Assembly (NCBI RefSeq): GCF_018729255.1
Contig: NZ_CP076060.1
Coordinates: 1,054,001 to 1,118,000 of the forward strand
Direction: 5' to 3'
Source: Cupriavidus sp. EM10
Lineage (GTDB): Bacteria > Pseudomonadota > Gammaproteobacteria > Burkholderiales > Burkholderiaceae
Length of the DNA: 64,000 bases
A program made the position numbers and the translations under genes. Below, piece by piece: positions 11,305-23,711 of the stretch (the stretch's first letter is position 1; every line of letters begins with the position of its first letter). Below the pieces are notes generated by a model, which was given only the letters and a program-made list of their open reading frames with translations, had not been told where the DNA came from and made no database searches.

Positions 11305-12423
11305 CTAGGCGGCCATGGCAAGGTTCGACAGCAGGGCGCGCCAGTCGCCGCGCGCACCCAGGCCGCGCCAGAACTTGCGCAGGTCGGCCCGCGTGACCGT
11401 GAATTCGGCAAAGTGGTTTTCGCCGCCCAGCACCAGCGTCACGGCCTGGATCTGGCCGGCGGTCAGCGCATCGAGCACGGGCTGGAACCATTCGGCGTCC
11501 AGCGCGTGCATGCGTTCGAGCCACAGGCCCCAGTCGGACGCGATATGCGCCTCGGTGGCGCTGTCGAGCAGACACATGACGCTGCCGTCCAGATTCGCCA
11601 CATCGGCAAATCGGGCCGGCTGTGCGCCGACGCGGCTGCCGGCGGCCAGCGCCAGGCCGGCCATGAACGGATCGTCGGTCAGTACGGTGTCGGCCAGCTT
11701 GCGGGCAGTGGCGGCCTTGCCGCCGCCATGCAGCCAGACCGAATTGACCGGCAGGCGGCCTGCCGCCTCGCGGGCGTCGTTCACCGGATGGCCGTGCCAG
11801 GTCATCTGGATCTCGTTCTGCAGCCGGCGCCAGTCGCGGGCGCGCGGGCCGGCCTGCATCCAGATATCGATATTGCGGCCCGTGGCGCGCACCGGCGTGG
11901 TGGCCTGCAGCTCGCCAAACGTGTCCTCGGGCACGTACCAGCGGGCCGGGTGGGGCGCCTCCAGGCGGATGCCGGTCTCGTCAAGCAGTTCGGCGATGGC
12001 GGCACGCAGCGTGTCGGCCTCGTCGGCGCGGATTTCGAGCTGGTCCGGGTGCATCAGCACCAGGTGGTCGCGGGCGGCGTGAATATGCACCGGCTGCAGG
12101 CAGGCCCAGCCGCCGCCAGCGTCGGCATCGGCTTCGGCCGGAAGCCCGGCGGCGGCGCGGTCGGCCAGGCGCATAAAGGGCGCAGTCGGCACCTGGGCGG
12201 TATCCTGGCCGGCGCGGCCGGCCAGCCAGCGTTCCTGCGGCAGCGTACGCAGGTAGGGATCGTCGTGCGTTTCGCGGGGCCCCGGGGCGGCGCGCGTCAG
12301 CAACTTTCCGAGCGCGGGCAACTCCAACTGGCGCAGCAGCGCGCCAGGGACGACATCGTCCGTGGCGTCGTCGCCGGCGCCAGGCGGGACGGAAAAAGGC
12401 ACAATCAGGGTCAGGTGCGTCAT
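11305..12423 (-). CDS. Phosphoglycerate-mutase-like conserved protein
   Basis: A 372-residue protein starting M-T-H-L-T-L-I-V-P-F, often annotated in Burkholderiaceae as a cofactor-independent phosphoglycerate mutase-like or hypothetical protein. I see a W-L-H-G-G-G-K segment and acidic/His-rich stretches typical of that loose family, but no complete set of alkaline-phosphatase-superfamily metal ligands that I can confirm. The biochemical role is therefore uncertain. Two ATGs lie in tandem (12426 and 12423). It ends 30 bases before the recJ start and diverges from lolC. Confidence 0.6.
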   Translation of the reverse strand: MTHLTLIVPFSVPPGAGDDATDDVVPGALLRQLELPALGKLLTRAAPGPRETHDDPYLRTLPQERWLAGRAGQDTAQVPTAPFMRLADRAAAGLPAEADADAGGGWACLQPVHIHAARDHLVLMHPDQLEIRADEADTLRAAIAELLDETGIRLEAPHPARWYVPEDTFGELQATTPVRATGRNIDIWMQAGPRARDWRRLQNEIQMTWHGHPVNDAREAAGRLPVNSVWLHGGGKAATARKLADTVLTDDPFMAGLALAAGSRVGAQPARFADVANLDGSVMCLLDSATEAHIASDWGLWLERMHALDAEWFQPVLDALTAGQIQAVTLVLGGENHFAEFTVTRADLRKFWRGLGARGDWRALLSNLAMAA

Positions 12424-12527
12424 CATGGTTGCCGAGATTGTAAACTTCCGGCTGGCCGGCGCCAGTCTTCCGTCACCCGGGGTGGCAAAATTGGCGCCGA
12501 CGCGTTTCCAGAACAACAGGACTCCTC

Positions 12528-14510
<1,983 letters not shown>

Positions 14511-14526
14511 CGCGCGACGCCGGCCC

Positions 14527-15357
14527 ATGTGGATCGACACCCATTGCCATCTTGACGCCAGCGAGTTCGACACCGACCGCGCGGGCGTGATTGCCGACGC
14601 CGTGGCGGCCGGCATCTCGGGCATCGTGCTGCCAGCCGTGGCGGTATCGAACTTCGACGCCGTGCGCGCGCTGGCCGCGGAGGAGGGGTCGCGCTGCGTC
14701 TATGCGCTGGGTATCCACCCGCTGTGCACGCCGGGCGCCGGGCAGGCCGATCTCGATGCCCTGCGGCAGCAGGTGGCTGCGTCGATCGGAGATCCGCGCC
14801 TGGTGGCCATCGGCGAGATCGGCCTGGATTTCTTCGTGCCGGGCCTGGACGCACAGCACCAGACCTGGCTCTACACCGAGCAACTGAAGATCGCCCGCGA
14901 GTTCGACCTGCCGGTGCTGCTGCACGTACGCAAGTCGCAGGACCAGGTCTATGCCGGCCTGCGACGCGTGGGCGTGCGGCAGGGCATTGCGCATGCGTTC
15001 AACGGCAGCAACGAGCAGGCGCGCCGCTATGTCGAGCACGGCATGAAGCTTGGTTTTGGCGGAAATGTGACGTTCTCCCGCGCCAAGCAGATCCGGCGCC
15101 TGGCTACGGAACTGCCGATCGATGCCATCGTGCTGGAAACCGATGCCCCTGACATCGCGCCGGCATGGCTCTCCGACGACCAGTTCGGCGAACAGCACAA
15201 GGCGCGCAACACGCCCGGCGAGGTGGCCGGCGTGGCCCGCGTGATGGCCGAATTACGAGGCGTGCCGGAGCGGGACCTGGCGGACATCATGTGGCGCAAT
15301 TCGGTGGCGGCGCTGCCCCGCCTGGGCGCGTTCGCCGACATCATGGCCCCTCGGTAG
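14527..15357 (+). CDS. TatD family metal-dependent hydrolase
   Basis: TIM-barrel metal-dependent DNase/hydrolase of the TatD family, 276 residues. The metal ligands are visible as H-C-H near residue 6, Glu in I-G-E-I-G-L-D, His in L-H-V-R, His in A-H-A-F-N-G, and Asp in E-T-D-A-P-D. Family members (TatD, YcfH, YjjV) have been reported as 3'-5' DNases; which member this is cannot be settled from sequence alone. The position directly after lolD suggests cotranscription. Confidence 0.9.
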   Translation: MWIDTHCHLDASEFDTDRAGVIADAVAAGISGIVLPAVAVSNFDAVRALAAEEGSRCVYALGIHPLCTPGAGQADLDALRQQVAASIGDPRLVAIGEIGLDFFVPGLDAQHQTWLYTEQLKIAREFDLPVLLHVRKSQDQVYAGLRRVGVRQGIAHAFNGSNEQARRYVEHGMKLGFGGNVTFSRAKQIRRLATELPIDAIVLETDAPDIAPAWLSDDQFGEQHKARNTPGEVAGVARVMAELRGVPERDLADIMWRNSVAALPRLGAFADIMAPR

Positions 15358-15511
15358 GCGCCATTTCTGCCCCTCTGCCTGCACCCCAGGCACGCGATCG
15401 ACCGGTTCCATGCAGATTTAACGTATTGACACACCGGCGTATCAATCGGACACGTTTCTCTCTTCCTTTACGCGATACAAAGCCCCCTTCGTGACATCTA
15501 ACCGGGGCTTC

Positions 15512-18065
15512 ATGCGCTTGCTGTTGCTGGCGTTCGTGGCGGGGTGCTGGCTGCTGCAACAGCAGGGCACGCTGCCGCGCCGCGCTGAATGGCTGGTCGG
15601 ATGCGCGCTTGCGGTTGGGCTGGCGGGCGCGGCATGGGCATCGGCACGCCTGCGTCGCAGATGGGCGCCGCACGTACAGCTGGCACTGGCCGCTGCGCTG
15701 GCAGTGCTGACCGGCCTGGGCTGGGCGGCCTGGCGGGCAGACGCGCGCATCGACCACTGGCTACCCCGGAGATGGCCGGACGCAATCTGGTGGTGGAGGG
15801 CATGGTGGCGGGGCTGCCAGACACCGCGCCGCATGGCACCCGGTTCCTGTTTCGTGTCGAGCGCTGGGAGGACGGTGGGACAGGGCAATCGTTGCCGGAC
15901 CGGCTGCTGCTGACATGGCGCGACGAAGTATCAGGTACCGGCGAGGCCGCTGAATCCCAACAAGCCGCCGCGCTGCAGCCGGGCCAGCGCTATCGCCTGA
16001 CCGTCCGGCTGCGCCGTCCGCGCGGGCTGGCGAATCCGCATGGCTTCGACTATGCCTACTGGCTGCTGGCGGAAGGGGTGCATGCAACGGGCTATGTGCG
16101 CAGTGGCACCGCGCTGGCCTCCGGCGGTCCACTTCCGTGGCCCTCGTGGCGCTCGTGGCCCGTACGCATCGCGATGTGGCGCGCCGGCCTGCGCGACCAT
16201 CTGCGCGCCGCCTTGCCGGCCGACGCCCGCTATGGCCCCGTGCTGATCGCGCTGGTGATCGGCGACCAGCGCGGCATCGCGCAGGGGGACTGGGACGTTT
16301 TCCGGCGTACCGGCATCTCGCATCTGGTCAGCATCTCGGGGCTGCATATCACGATGATCGCGGGCGCGGCCGGGGCGTTGGCGAGGCTGGGATGGCGGCA
16401 CTCGTTCGGGCTCGGGCGGCGGCTGCGCCGGCCGTTCCCGCTGATATGGCCGGCCCAGCAGGCCGCGCTGGTGGTCACCGTGCTGGCCGCGCTGGGCTAT
16501 GGCTGCATCGCCGGCATGCAGATTCCGGCGTTGCGCACGGTTGCAATGCTGGTCGTGGCCGCGCTGGCGCTGTGGAGCGGCCGGGCGCCGCCGCTTTCCG
16601 TGGTGCTGGCGTGGGCGGCCGGCATTGCCGTGGCCATCGATCCCTGGGCGGTCATGTCACCGGGGTTCTGGTTGTCCTTCGGCGCGGTGGCGGTGATCTT
16701 CCTTCACGCGCGCGACGATCCGGAGGGGCAGCGAAAGAAGCAGGGCGGGCAGAGCGGGCAGGGTGAACGGGGCCGGATGGCGCGGCTGCGCGCCGTCGTC
16801 GTCGACGCCGCACGCACGCAGTGGGCGGTGACCATCGGGCTTGTGCCGCTGACGCTGCTGCTGTTTGGCCAGGTGTCGGTGGTGTCGTGTTTGGCCAATG
16901 CGGTGGCGATCCCGGTGGTGAGCCTGTTCGTGACGCCGCTGGCACTGGCCGGGGCTGCATTGCCGGTGCAGCTTGCCACGCCGGTGCTGGCCGTGGCGCA
17001 CGGCGCGATGGGCTGGCTGGTGGACGGGCTGGCGTGGTTGGCCGCGCCGGCGTGGGCCGTGTGGGAGGCCGCCCATCCGGGATGGTGGCGGACGGCCCTG
17101 GCCGTCGTCGGGGTGTGGCTTCTGCTTGTGCCGCGACGGCCGATATTGCCGCCCGACATCTGGCCGCGCATCAAGTATCCGATTCCACGCTGGCTAGGCG
17201 CCGGCCTGATGGTGCCAATGTTGATGACCGCCCGCACTGCAGTGGCTGAAGGCGAAATGCGCGTGACGGCGCTCGATGTCGGGCAGGGGGCGGCGGTGCT
17301 GGTGGAAACGCGGCGGCATGCGCTGCTCTACGACGCCGGGCCGGCCTACGTATCCGGGACGAGTGCCGGCGGGCAGGTCGTCGTGCCATTCCTGCGGGCC
17401 TCGGGCATCCGGAGGCTCGATATGCTGATGGTCAGCCACGAGGACGCCGACCATGCCGGGGCGTGCGCGATGTGATGCTGGCGGTGGCGGTCGGGTCGCG
17501 GCTGACCGCCGCGCCGCCGGACCACCGGCTATTGTCAGGGCCGGAAAACACCGGCTGGCAACCGTGCCTGAGCGGCGCAAGCTGGACTTGGGATGGCGTG
17601 CGGTTCGATGTCCTGCATCCTTCGGCCGAGGAACTGGCCGCCGGTAGGCTCCAGAGCAACGCGCGCAGCTGCGTGCTGCGCGTGGCCACCGCACGGCGCA
17701 GCCTGCTGCTGACTGGCGATATCGGCGTGCGGGAGGAACTGGCGCTGGTTGCCCGGCTGCCGCCGGACCAGTTGCGTGCCGATGTCCTGGTGGTGCCGCA
17801 CCACGGCAGCGGCACGTCGTCGCACGTGGCGTTCCTGCGTGCCGCGCGGCCGAAACTGGCGATCTTCCAGTTGGGGTTCGCGAACCGCTATCGCCATCCC
17901 CGTGAGGACGTCTGGGATCGCTACGAGCGGGCCGGTATCGCGCGGTACCGGGCCGACGAGACGGGCGCGGTATCCATCGCGACGTCGGGCGATGCGCTGG
18001 AGGTGGTGCCGTACCGGCAGCGCTATCGCCGTTACTGGCGCGATGGGCCGCCCGCGCCGCGTTGA
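15512..18065 (+). CDS. comEC: ComEC/Rec2 DNA-uptake channel protein, two frameshifts as read
   Basis: Inner-membrane channel for single-stranded DNA entry in natural transformation. Reading order is N-terminal membrane segments and an OB-like domain, the central competence domain with many helices, and a C-terminal metallo-beta-lactamase-like domain containing S-H-E-D-A-D-H and P-H-H-G-S. The frame breaks at about 15764-15767 (CCCC) and 17458-17461 (GGGG). Restoring one base in each gives about 851 residues, a normal ComEC. An upstream GTG at 15491 is an alternative start. If the breaks were real the gene would be dead; I think they are base-calling losses. Confidence 0.88.
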
Positions 18066-18075
18066 GGTGTTGCCG

Positions 18076-19059
18076 TCAGTCGGCGCGTGCGGGTGTCTTG
18101 GCTGGGCTGGCCTTGGACTTCCGGGGCGGCTTTGGCGTCGTTTTGTCGACCTGCTTCCTGGCCGCTGGGCGAGAGGGGGCGTCCTCCCCATCATCCGCCT
18201 GATCCGCCAGCACGGCCGGTTCCGCGCCGGCAATGCGGCGCTCGCGCAGATGGGCCTTGGCGCGCTGCAGGCCGCCCGCCACCGATTCGGCACGCTCCAG
18301 CGCCACGCCGGCTGCCAGGACATCGCCCAGCACCAGGTGGCAGATACGCGAGGTCATTGGCGTGTAGACCTCGCTGTCCTCCTCGACGTCGGAGAACACG
18401 CAGACGTCGGCCAGCTTGGCCAGCGGCGACCCGCTGTGGGTCAGCGCCAGCACGCCGGCGCCGCTGCCTCGGGCCAGCGTGGCGGCGGCCAGCATGTCCC
18501 AGGTGCGGCCGCTGTTCGACACCAGCACGGCCACGTCGCCCGGCCGCAGCAGTGCGGCGGACATGCTGAACACGTGCGAATCGGAGTAGGCCGTGGTGGG
18601 AATGCCCAGGCGGAAGAACTTGTGCTGGATGTCGAGCGCGACGATGCCGGAGTTGCCGCAGCCGTAGAACTCGATGCGCCGCGCGTTGGCCAGCAGGCGG
18701 ATGGCGTGCTCGATCTGGTCGGCGGACAGCGCGTTGCGCACGGACATCAGCGTGGCGATGGTGCGGTCGAACACCTTGCCGGCAATGTCGGCGGGGCGGT
18801 CGTTGACCTCCACGTCCTGGTGCACGAACGGGGTGCCTCCGCCCACGTTCTGGGCAAACTGGAGCTTGAATTCCTTGAAGCCGTCGTAGCCAAGCGCGGC
18901 GCAGAAGCGGGCGATGGTCGGCTGCGAAACGCCGGCGCGTTCGGCCAGTTCCGGCATGGTCAGGCGGATGACGCTGGCGCCGTGGCGGGCCACATAGTCG
19001 GCCAGCCGGCGTTCGGAAGGGCGTAGCGTGTCGTAGACGGCGAGGATTCTGTCGCGCAT
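18076..19059 (-). CDS. hexR: HexR-type transcriptional regulator (RpiR family)
   Basis: An RpiR-family regulator of 327 residues with an N-terminal helix-turn-helix (about 1-75, including S-Q-P-T-I-A-R-F-C) and a C-terminal SIS sugar-phosphate-binding domain (about 120-250, with Y-G-C-G-N-S-G). A Lys/Pro/Ala-rich tail of about 40 residues is unusual. HexR represses Entner-Doudoroff genes and releases DNA on binding KDPG in other proteobacteria. The gene is divergent from edd, and two palindromes of the HexR type lie between them. That context makes HexR the best call. Confidence 0.87.
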   Translation of the reverse strand: MRDRILAVYDTLRPSERRLADYVARHGASVIRLTMPELAERAGVSQPTIARFCAALGYDGFKEFKLQFAQNVGGGTPFVHQDVEVNDRPADIAGKVFDRTIATLMSVRNALSADQIEHAIRLLANARRIEFYGCGNSGIVALDIQHKFFRLGIPTTAYSDSHVFSMSAALLRPGDVAVLVSNSGRTWDMLAAATLARGSGAGVLALTHSGSPLAKLADVCVFSDVEEDSEVYTPMTSRICHLVLGDVLAAGVALERAESVAGGLQRAKAHLRERRIAGAEPAVLADQADDGEDAPSRPAARKQVDKTTPKPPRKSKASPAKTPARAD

Positions 19060-19143
19060 GGTGAAGGTCGTGCGGGAAACGGTGCGTGGGAGTCGTGACG
19101 GCTGGCCGCTGCGGGCGCTGTCTTTCGAACTATCTTTGAGTTA

Positions 19144-19158
19144 TGTAGAGATTCTACA
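19144..19158. promoter_or_regulatory. HexR-type operator, site 1
   Basis: Perfect palindrome TGTAGAGATTCTACA, 85 bases upstream of the hexR start codon. It matches the general TGTA-n7-TACA form of HexR sites and is likely autoregulatory. The surrounding hexR-edd intergenic region (19060-19374) holds this site, site 2 and the edd promoter; I see no gene in it. Confidence 0.75.
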
Positions 19159-19279
19159 CATGCGGACCACCAAATCGCAGTCCGAAAGCCTGGTTTTCAT
19201 CCTAGGATTTACCCGGATTTGCGCGCCTAACGTCATTTCCACGCCGTGACAAGGCTTCCGGCCGTCGGTTGGCCATGGC

Positions 19280-19299
19280 TATAATGTAGAAAATCTACA
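19280..19299 (+). promoter_or_regulatory. edd promoter -10 with overlapping HexR-type operator, site 2
   Basis: TATAAT at 19280-19285 runs directly into the palindrome TGTAGAAAATCTACA at 19285-19299. Both sites share the TGTAGA/TCTACA half-sites. A repressor bound here would cover the -10 element and block transcription of edd. No consensus -35 is visible at 17 bases. Confidence 0.75.
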
Positions 19300-19374
19300 G
19301 ATTCGGTGGCCTGTAGCGACGTGTTCGACCTGTCGCGCGGTTGTCCGGATCGCCCCACGAGGATCCCATCCGCC

Positions 19375-21270
19375 ATGACTCAAGCCGCCAAGGGCCACGC
19401 CCGCGCCGAAGTTTCGGCCGTCACTGACCGCATCGTCGAGCGCAGCCGCGCCAGCCGCGCCGCCTACCTGGCACGCTGCGAGCGCGCCCAGCAGGAACTG
19501 GGGCCGCTGCGCGGCATGTCGTGCGCCAACCTGGCCCACGGCTACGCGGCGCTGCCCGCCGACGACAAGCTCAAGCTGCGCGTGGAACATGCGCCGAATC
19601 TTGGCATCGTCACCGCCTACAACGACATGCTGTCGGCCCACCAGCCCTACGAGCGCTATCCGGCCGTGATCCGCGAGGCCGCGCGCGCGGTCGGGGCCGT
19701 GGCGCAGGTGGCGGGCGGCGTGCCGGCGATGTGCGATGGCATCACACAGGGCAACGCGGGCATGGAGCTGTCGCTGTTCTCGCGCGATGCGATTGCCATG
19801 AGCGCCGCCGTCGCGCTGTCGCACAACACGTTCGACGCGGCCCTGATGCTGGGCGTCTGCGACAAGATCGTGCCGGGCCTGCTGATGGGCGCGCTGCAGT
19901 TCGGCCACCTGCCGGTGGTGTTCGTGCCGGCCGGCCCGATGGCCTCGGGCCTGTCCAACAAGGAAAAGGCGCGCGTGCGCCAGCTCTACGCCACCGGCCA
20001 GGTGGGGCGCGACGCGTTGCTCGAGGCCGAATGCGCCGCCTACCATGGCGCCGGCACGTGCACGTTCTACGGCACGGCCAACAGCAACCAGTTCCTGATG
20101 GAAATCATGGGCCTGCACATGCCGGGTGCGGCGTTCGTGCATCCGGACAGCGGCCTGCGCGATGCACTGACCACGGCGGCTGCCCAGCGCGCGCTGGCGC
20201 TGATCGCGCGCGGCAGCCACTACACGCCGCTGGCGCAGATCGTCGACGAGCGGGCCATTGTCAACGCCATGGTGGGCCTGCTGGCCACGGGCGGGTCGAC
20301 CAACCACACGATCCACCTGGTGGCCATGGCGCGCTCGGCCGGCATCGTGATCGACTGGAACGACTTCGACCGCCTGTCGGCCGTAACGCCGCTGCTGGCA
20401 CGCGTCTATCCCAATGGCTCGGCCGATGTGAACCACTTCCACGCGGCGGGCGGCGTGGCCTACGTGATCGGCCAACTGCTGGAAGCGGGCCTGCTTCACG
20501 AGGACGTCAATACCGTGGTGGGCCGGGGCCTGGCGCGCTACACCGAAGAGCCGGTCATGACCGACGGGTCGCTGCGCTGGCGCGATGGCCCGGCCACCAG
20601 TGGCGATACCGCCGTGCTGGCGCCGGCGTCGGCGCCGTTCTCGGCCGAGGGCGGCCTGCGTCTGATGGCTGGCAACCTCGGGCGCGGCGTGATCAAGGTG
20701 TCGGCCGTAGCCGACGAGCACCGCGTCGTGCAGGCGCCGGCGCGCGTGTTCGATTCGCAGGAGGCCCTGCAGGCGGCGTTCGAGGCCGACGAACTCAATC
20801 GCGATGTCGTGGCCGTGGTGCGTTTCCAGGGACCGAACGCCAACGGCATGCCCGAACTGCACCGGCTGACGCCCGCGCTGGGCGCGCTGCAGGACGCCGG
20901 CCACAAGGTGGCGCTGGTTACCGATGGCCGCATGTCGGGCGCTTCGGGCAAGGTGCCGGCCGTCATCCATGTGGGCCCCGAGGCACTTGTGGGTGGTGCG
21001 TTGGCCCGGGTGCGTGACGGCGACCTCATTCGCGTGGACGCCGTGGCCGGTACGCTGGAACTGGTGGGCGACGCCGCGGTGCAGGCCGAGTTTGCCGCGC
21101 GCACGCCGGCAGCGGCGCCAGCCGACGATTTCGCGAACTTCAGCATGGGCCGTGGCCTGTTCGGGCTGTTCCGGCGCCATGCCCGCATTGCCGAAGAGGG
21201 CGGCAGCGCGCTGGACCTGTCCGAGGCCGATGCGCCGGCTGTCAAAACCGCGTCCGTCGTCGCACAATAG
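19375..21270 (+). CDS. edd: Phosphogluconate dehydratase (Entner-Doudoroff)
   Basis: Converts 6-phosphogluconate to KDPG, the first committed Entner-Doudoroff step. The product belongs to the IlvD/Edd family (631 residues) with conserved Cys residues of a 4Fe-4S cluster in the segments G-V-P-A-M-C-D-G and L-G-V-C-D-K, and the T-D-G-R-M-S-G motif near the C-terminus. The ATG at 19375 has GAGGA upstream; an upstream in-frame start at 19306 overlaps the operator and is unlikely. It pairs with gntK downstream and hexR upstream to form a gluconate-use locus. Confidence 0.95.
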   Translation: MTQAAKGHARAEVSAVTDRIVERSRASRAAYLARCERAQQELGPLRGMSCANLAHGYAALPADDKLKLRVEHAPNLGIVTAYNDMLSAHQPYERYPAVIREAARAVGAVAQVAGGVPAMCDGITQGNAGMELSLFSRDAIAMSAAVALSHNTFDAALMLGVCDKIVPGLLMGALQFGHLPVVFVPAGPMASGLSNKEKARVRQLYATGQVGRDALLEAECAAYHGAGTCTFYGTANSNQFLMEIMGLHMPGAAFVHPDSGLRDALTTAAAQRALALIARGSHYTPLAQIVDERAIVNAMVGLLATGGSTNHTIHLVAMARSAGIVIDWNDFDRLSAVTPLLARVYPNGSADVNHFHAAGGVAYVIGQLLEAGLLHEDVNTVVGRGLARYTEEPVMTDGSLRWRDGPATSGDTAVLAPASAPFSAEGGLRLMAGNLGRGVIKVSAVADEHRVVQAPARVFDSQEALQAAFEADELNRDVVAVVRFQGPNANGMPELHRLTPALGALQDAGHKVALVTDGRMSGASGKVPAVIHVGPEALVGGALARVRDGDLIRVDAVAGTLELVGDAAVQAEFAARTPAAAPADDFANFSMGRGLFGLFRRHARIAEEGGSALDLSEADAPAVKTASVVAQ

Positions 21271-21435
21271 GCGGACGTCCAGGCAGGCACCCGCCAGCTT
21301 CAGCATTCCTTTCAGACATTCCGTGTTCCCCGGCGCCGTGGCGCGCCGGGGCACCGCCGGACCTCGCCAACAAGCGGCCGGCGGCTACCGACAAGGGTGG
21401 CAATACCACCCGACACCATGTTCGATGGAGCAGAC

Positions 21436-21960
21436 ATGATTTATATCCTGATGGGCGTTTCCGGCAGCGGCAAGACCACCGTGGGCCAACTGCTGGCAGC
21501 GCAGCTGCACTGCGGCTTCCACGATGCCGACACCTTCCATAGCGAGGCCAACAAGGCCAAGATGCACGCCGGCACGCCGCTGACCGACGAAGACCGCTGG
21601 CCGTGGCTGGCCGCCATGCGTGCTGCCATCGATACCGCCCGCGCCGAGGGGCGCACCCATGTCTTCACCTGCTCGGCGCTGCGCCAGATCTACCGCGACC
21701 GCCTGACCCCGCCCGACGGCGGCGTGACGTTCGTGTTCATGAAGGGCGATGCCGCGACGATCGGCGGGCGCCTGTCGGCCCGCTCCGACCACTTCTTCAA
21801 TCCGGCGCTGCTGCAAAGCCAGTTCGATACGCTGGAAGAGCCGCGCGACGCGCTGGTGCTCGACATCCGCCGCCCCCCGGAGGCGCTGGTCCAGGACATC
21901 CTGGCCAAATGCCCGCCGGAGTCGGCGTCCTGCACGGGCCAGGCAAAGACCGCCCACTGA
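21436..21960 (+). CDS. gntK: Gluconokinase (GntK)
   Basis: Phosphorylates gluconate to 6-phosphogluconate, the substrate of Edd. The 174-residue product has the P-loop G-V-S-G-S-G-K-T-T at residues 7-15 and the gluconokinase signature region with D-A-D-T-F-H-S and C-S-A-L. GGAG precedes the ATG at 21436. It lies 165 bases after edd in the same direction. The 21961-22202 stretch after it shows no gene I can support. Confidence 0.93.
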   Translation: MIYILMGVSGSGKTTVGQLLAAQLHCGFHDADTFHSEANKAKMHAGTPLTDEDRWPWLAAMRAAIDTARAEGRTHVFTCSALRQIYRDRLTPPDGGVTFVFMKGDAATIGGRLSARSDHFFNPALLQSQFDTLEEPRDALVLDIRRPPEALVQDILAKCPPESASCTGQAKTAH

Positions 21961-22202
21961 ACCTTGCACCGTGGCCGGCCCGACGTGGCTGGCAAGCATC
22001 TTGCTAAACCGTTTTGCGTACCGGCGCATGTCTAGTGCATGCAACCCCTTGCGGGATTTGCCGGTGCGGATATGCTGGAAGCGTCGACTCGACGAGGCAT
22101 CGATAAACGGGCGGCCGGCGGTATTGCCGGGCAGCAGGGCCGAAGAGCGGTGAGGCGGCACGGACCGCGGCAGGCGCCCATTTCCACGAAGGAGCGGCCA
22201 TC

Positions 22203-23678
22203 ATGGCGGCGCGGTTTTTCGACGAGATGCTGGAAGGGCGAGAGGACGGCACGGTAACGGCCGTCGAGGCCGGGCAGGTGTTGCCGCCGGGGGCGGTCCG
22301 GTCCCACTACCGAAGTTTCGCGGACTGGCTGGGCCGGCAGTCCGCATCGACGATGGACAACAAGCGCGCGGAGGCGGACCTGATCTTCCGGCGCGTGGGC
22401 ATTACCTTTGCCGTCTACGGCGACAAGGACGAGTCCAACAGCGGCACGGAGCGGACCATCCCGTTCGACGTGATCCCGCGCGTGTTCCCCGCCAGCGAAT
22501 GGGCCACGCTGGAACGCGGCCTGCGGCAGCGGGTGGCGGCCCTGAACCGCTTTATCCACGACATCTACCACGGGCAGGACATCATCCGCGCCGGCGTGAT
22601 CCCGCCCGACCAGATCTACAACAACGCCCAGTACCGGCCCGAAATGCTCGGCATCGACGTGCCACGCGACATCTACGCCCATGTGGCCGGCATCGACGTG
22701 GTGCGCGCCGGGCAAGGCGAGTTCTACGTGCTGGAAGACAACCTGCGCGTGCCGTCGGGCGTGTCGTACATGCTGGAAAACCGCAAGATGATGATGCGGT
22801 TGTTCCCCGACCTGTTCGCGCGCAACCGGGTGGCGCCGGTGGCCCACTATCCGGACCTGCTGCTCGACATGCTGCGCAGCGTGTCGCCCCAGAACATCGC
22901 CGATCCCACAGTGGTGGTGCTTACGCCAGGCATGTACAACTCGGCGTACTTCGAGCATGCGTTCCTGGCCCAGCAGATGGGCGTGGAACTTGTGGAGGGC
23001 AGCGACCTGTTCGTCGAGGACGACCATCTCTACATGCGCACCACGCAGGGGCCGCAGCGCATCGACGTGATCTACCGCCGCGTGGACGACGACTTCCTCG
23101 ATCCACTCGTATTTCGTCCAGATTCGACGCTTGGCGCGGCGGGGCTGCTGTCGGTGTACCGCGCGGGCAACGTGACGATCTCCAATGCCATCGGCACGGG
23201 GGTGGCCGACGACAAGTCGATCTATCCGTACGTGCCGGACATGATCCGGTTCTACCTGGGCGAAGAAGCCATCCTGTCGAACGTGCCCACCTACATGTGT
23301 CGGCGGCCCGACGACCTGCAGTACGTGCTCGACCACATGGCCGACCTGGTGGTCAAGGAAACCCACGGCGCCGGCGGCTACGGCATGCTGGTGGGCCCGG
23401 CCGCGACCAGGGCGGAGATCGACCAGTTCCGCGAGGTGGTCAAGGCCCGACCAGAGCAGTACATCGCCCAGCCCACGCTGGCGCTGTCCACCTGCCCGAC
23501 CTATGTGGAATCGGGCATCGCGCCGCGCCATATCGACCTGCGGCCGTTCGTGCTGTCGGGCAAGGAGGTGCGGATGGTGCCGGGCGGGCTGACGCGGGTG
23601 GCGCTGCGCGAGGGGTCGCTCGTGGTGAATTCGTCGCAGGGCGGCGGCACCAAGGACACCTGGGTGCTGGAACGCTGA
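22203..23678 (+). CDS. Circularly permuted ATP-grasp protein (Anbu cluster)
   Basis: A 491-residue protein of the circularly permuted ATP-grasp type 2 family (formerly DUF404/DUF407). Visible landmarks are V-L-E-D-N-L-R-V-P-S-G-V-S-Y, V-V-K-E-T-H-G-A-G-G-Y-G and the C-terminal S-S-Q-G-G-G-T-K-D-T-W-V. Members of this family are encoded next to alpha-E and transglutaminase-like proteins and the proteasome-like Anbu, as here, and are predicted to form peptide-type bonds. The substrate is unknown. AAGGAG lies upstream of the ATG. Confidence 0.88.
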   Translation: MAARFFDEMLEGREDGTVTAVEAGQVLPPGAVRSHYRSFADWLGRQSASTMDNKRAEADLIFRRVGITFAVYGDKDESNSGTERTIPFDVIPRVFPASEWATLERGLRQRVAALNRFIHDIYHGQDIIRAGVIPPDQIYNNAQYRPEMLGIDVPRDIYAHVAGIDVVRAGQGEFYVLEDNLRVPSGVSYMLENRKMMMRLFPDLFARNRVAPVAHYPDLLLDMLRSVSPQNIADPTVVVLTPGMYNSAYFEHAFLAQQMGVELVEGSDLFVEDDHLYMRTTQGPQRIDVIYRRVDDDFLDPLVFRPDSTLGAAGLLSVYRAGNVTISNAIGTGVADDKSIYPYVPDMIRFYLGEEAILSNVPTYMCRRPDDLQYVLDHMADLVVKETHGAGGYGMLVGPAATRAEIDQFREVVKARPEQYIAQPTLALSTCPTYVESGIAPRHIDLRPFVLSGKEVRMVPGGLTRVALREGSLVVNSSQGGGTKDTWVLER

Positions 23679-23711
23679 AGCCGAACACACTGATCGCCGG
23701 GAGACCCCATC

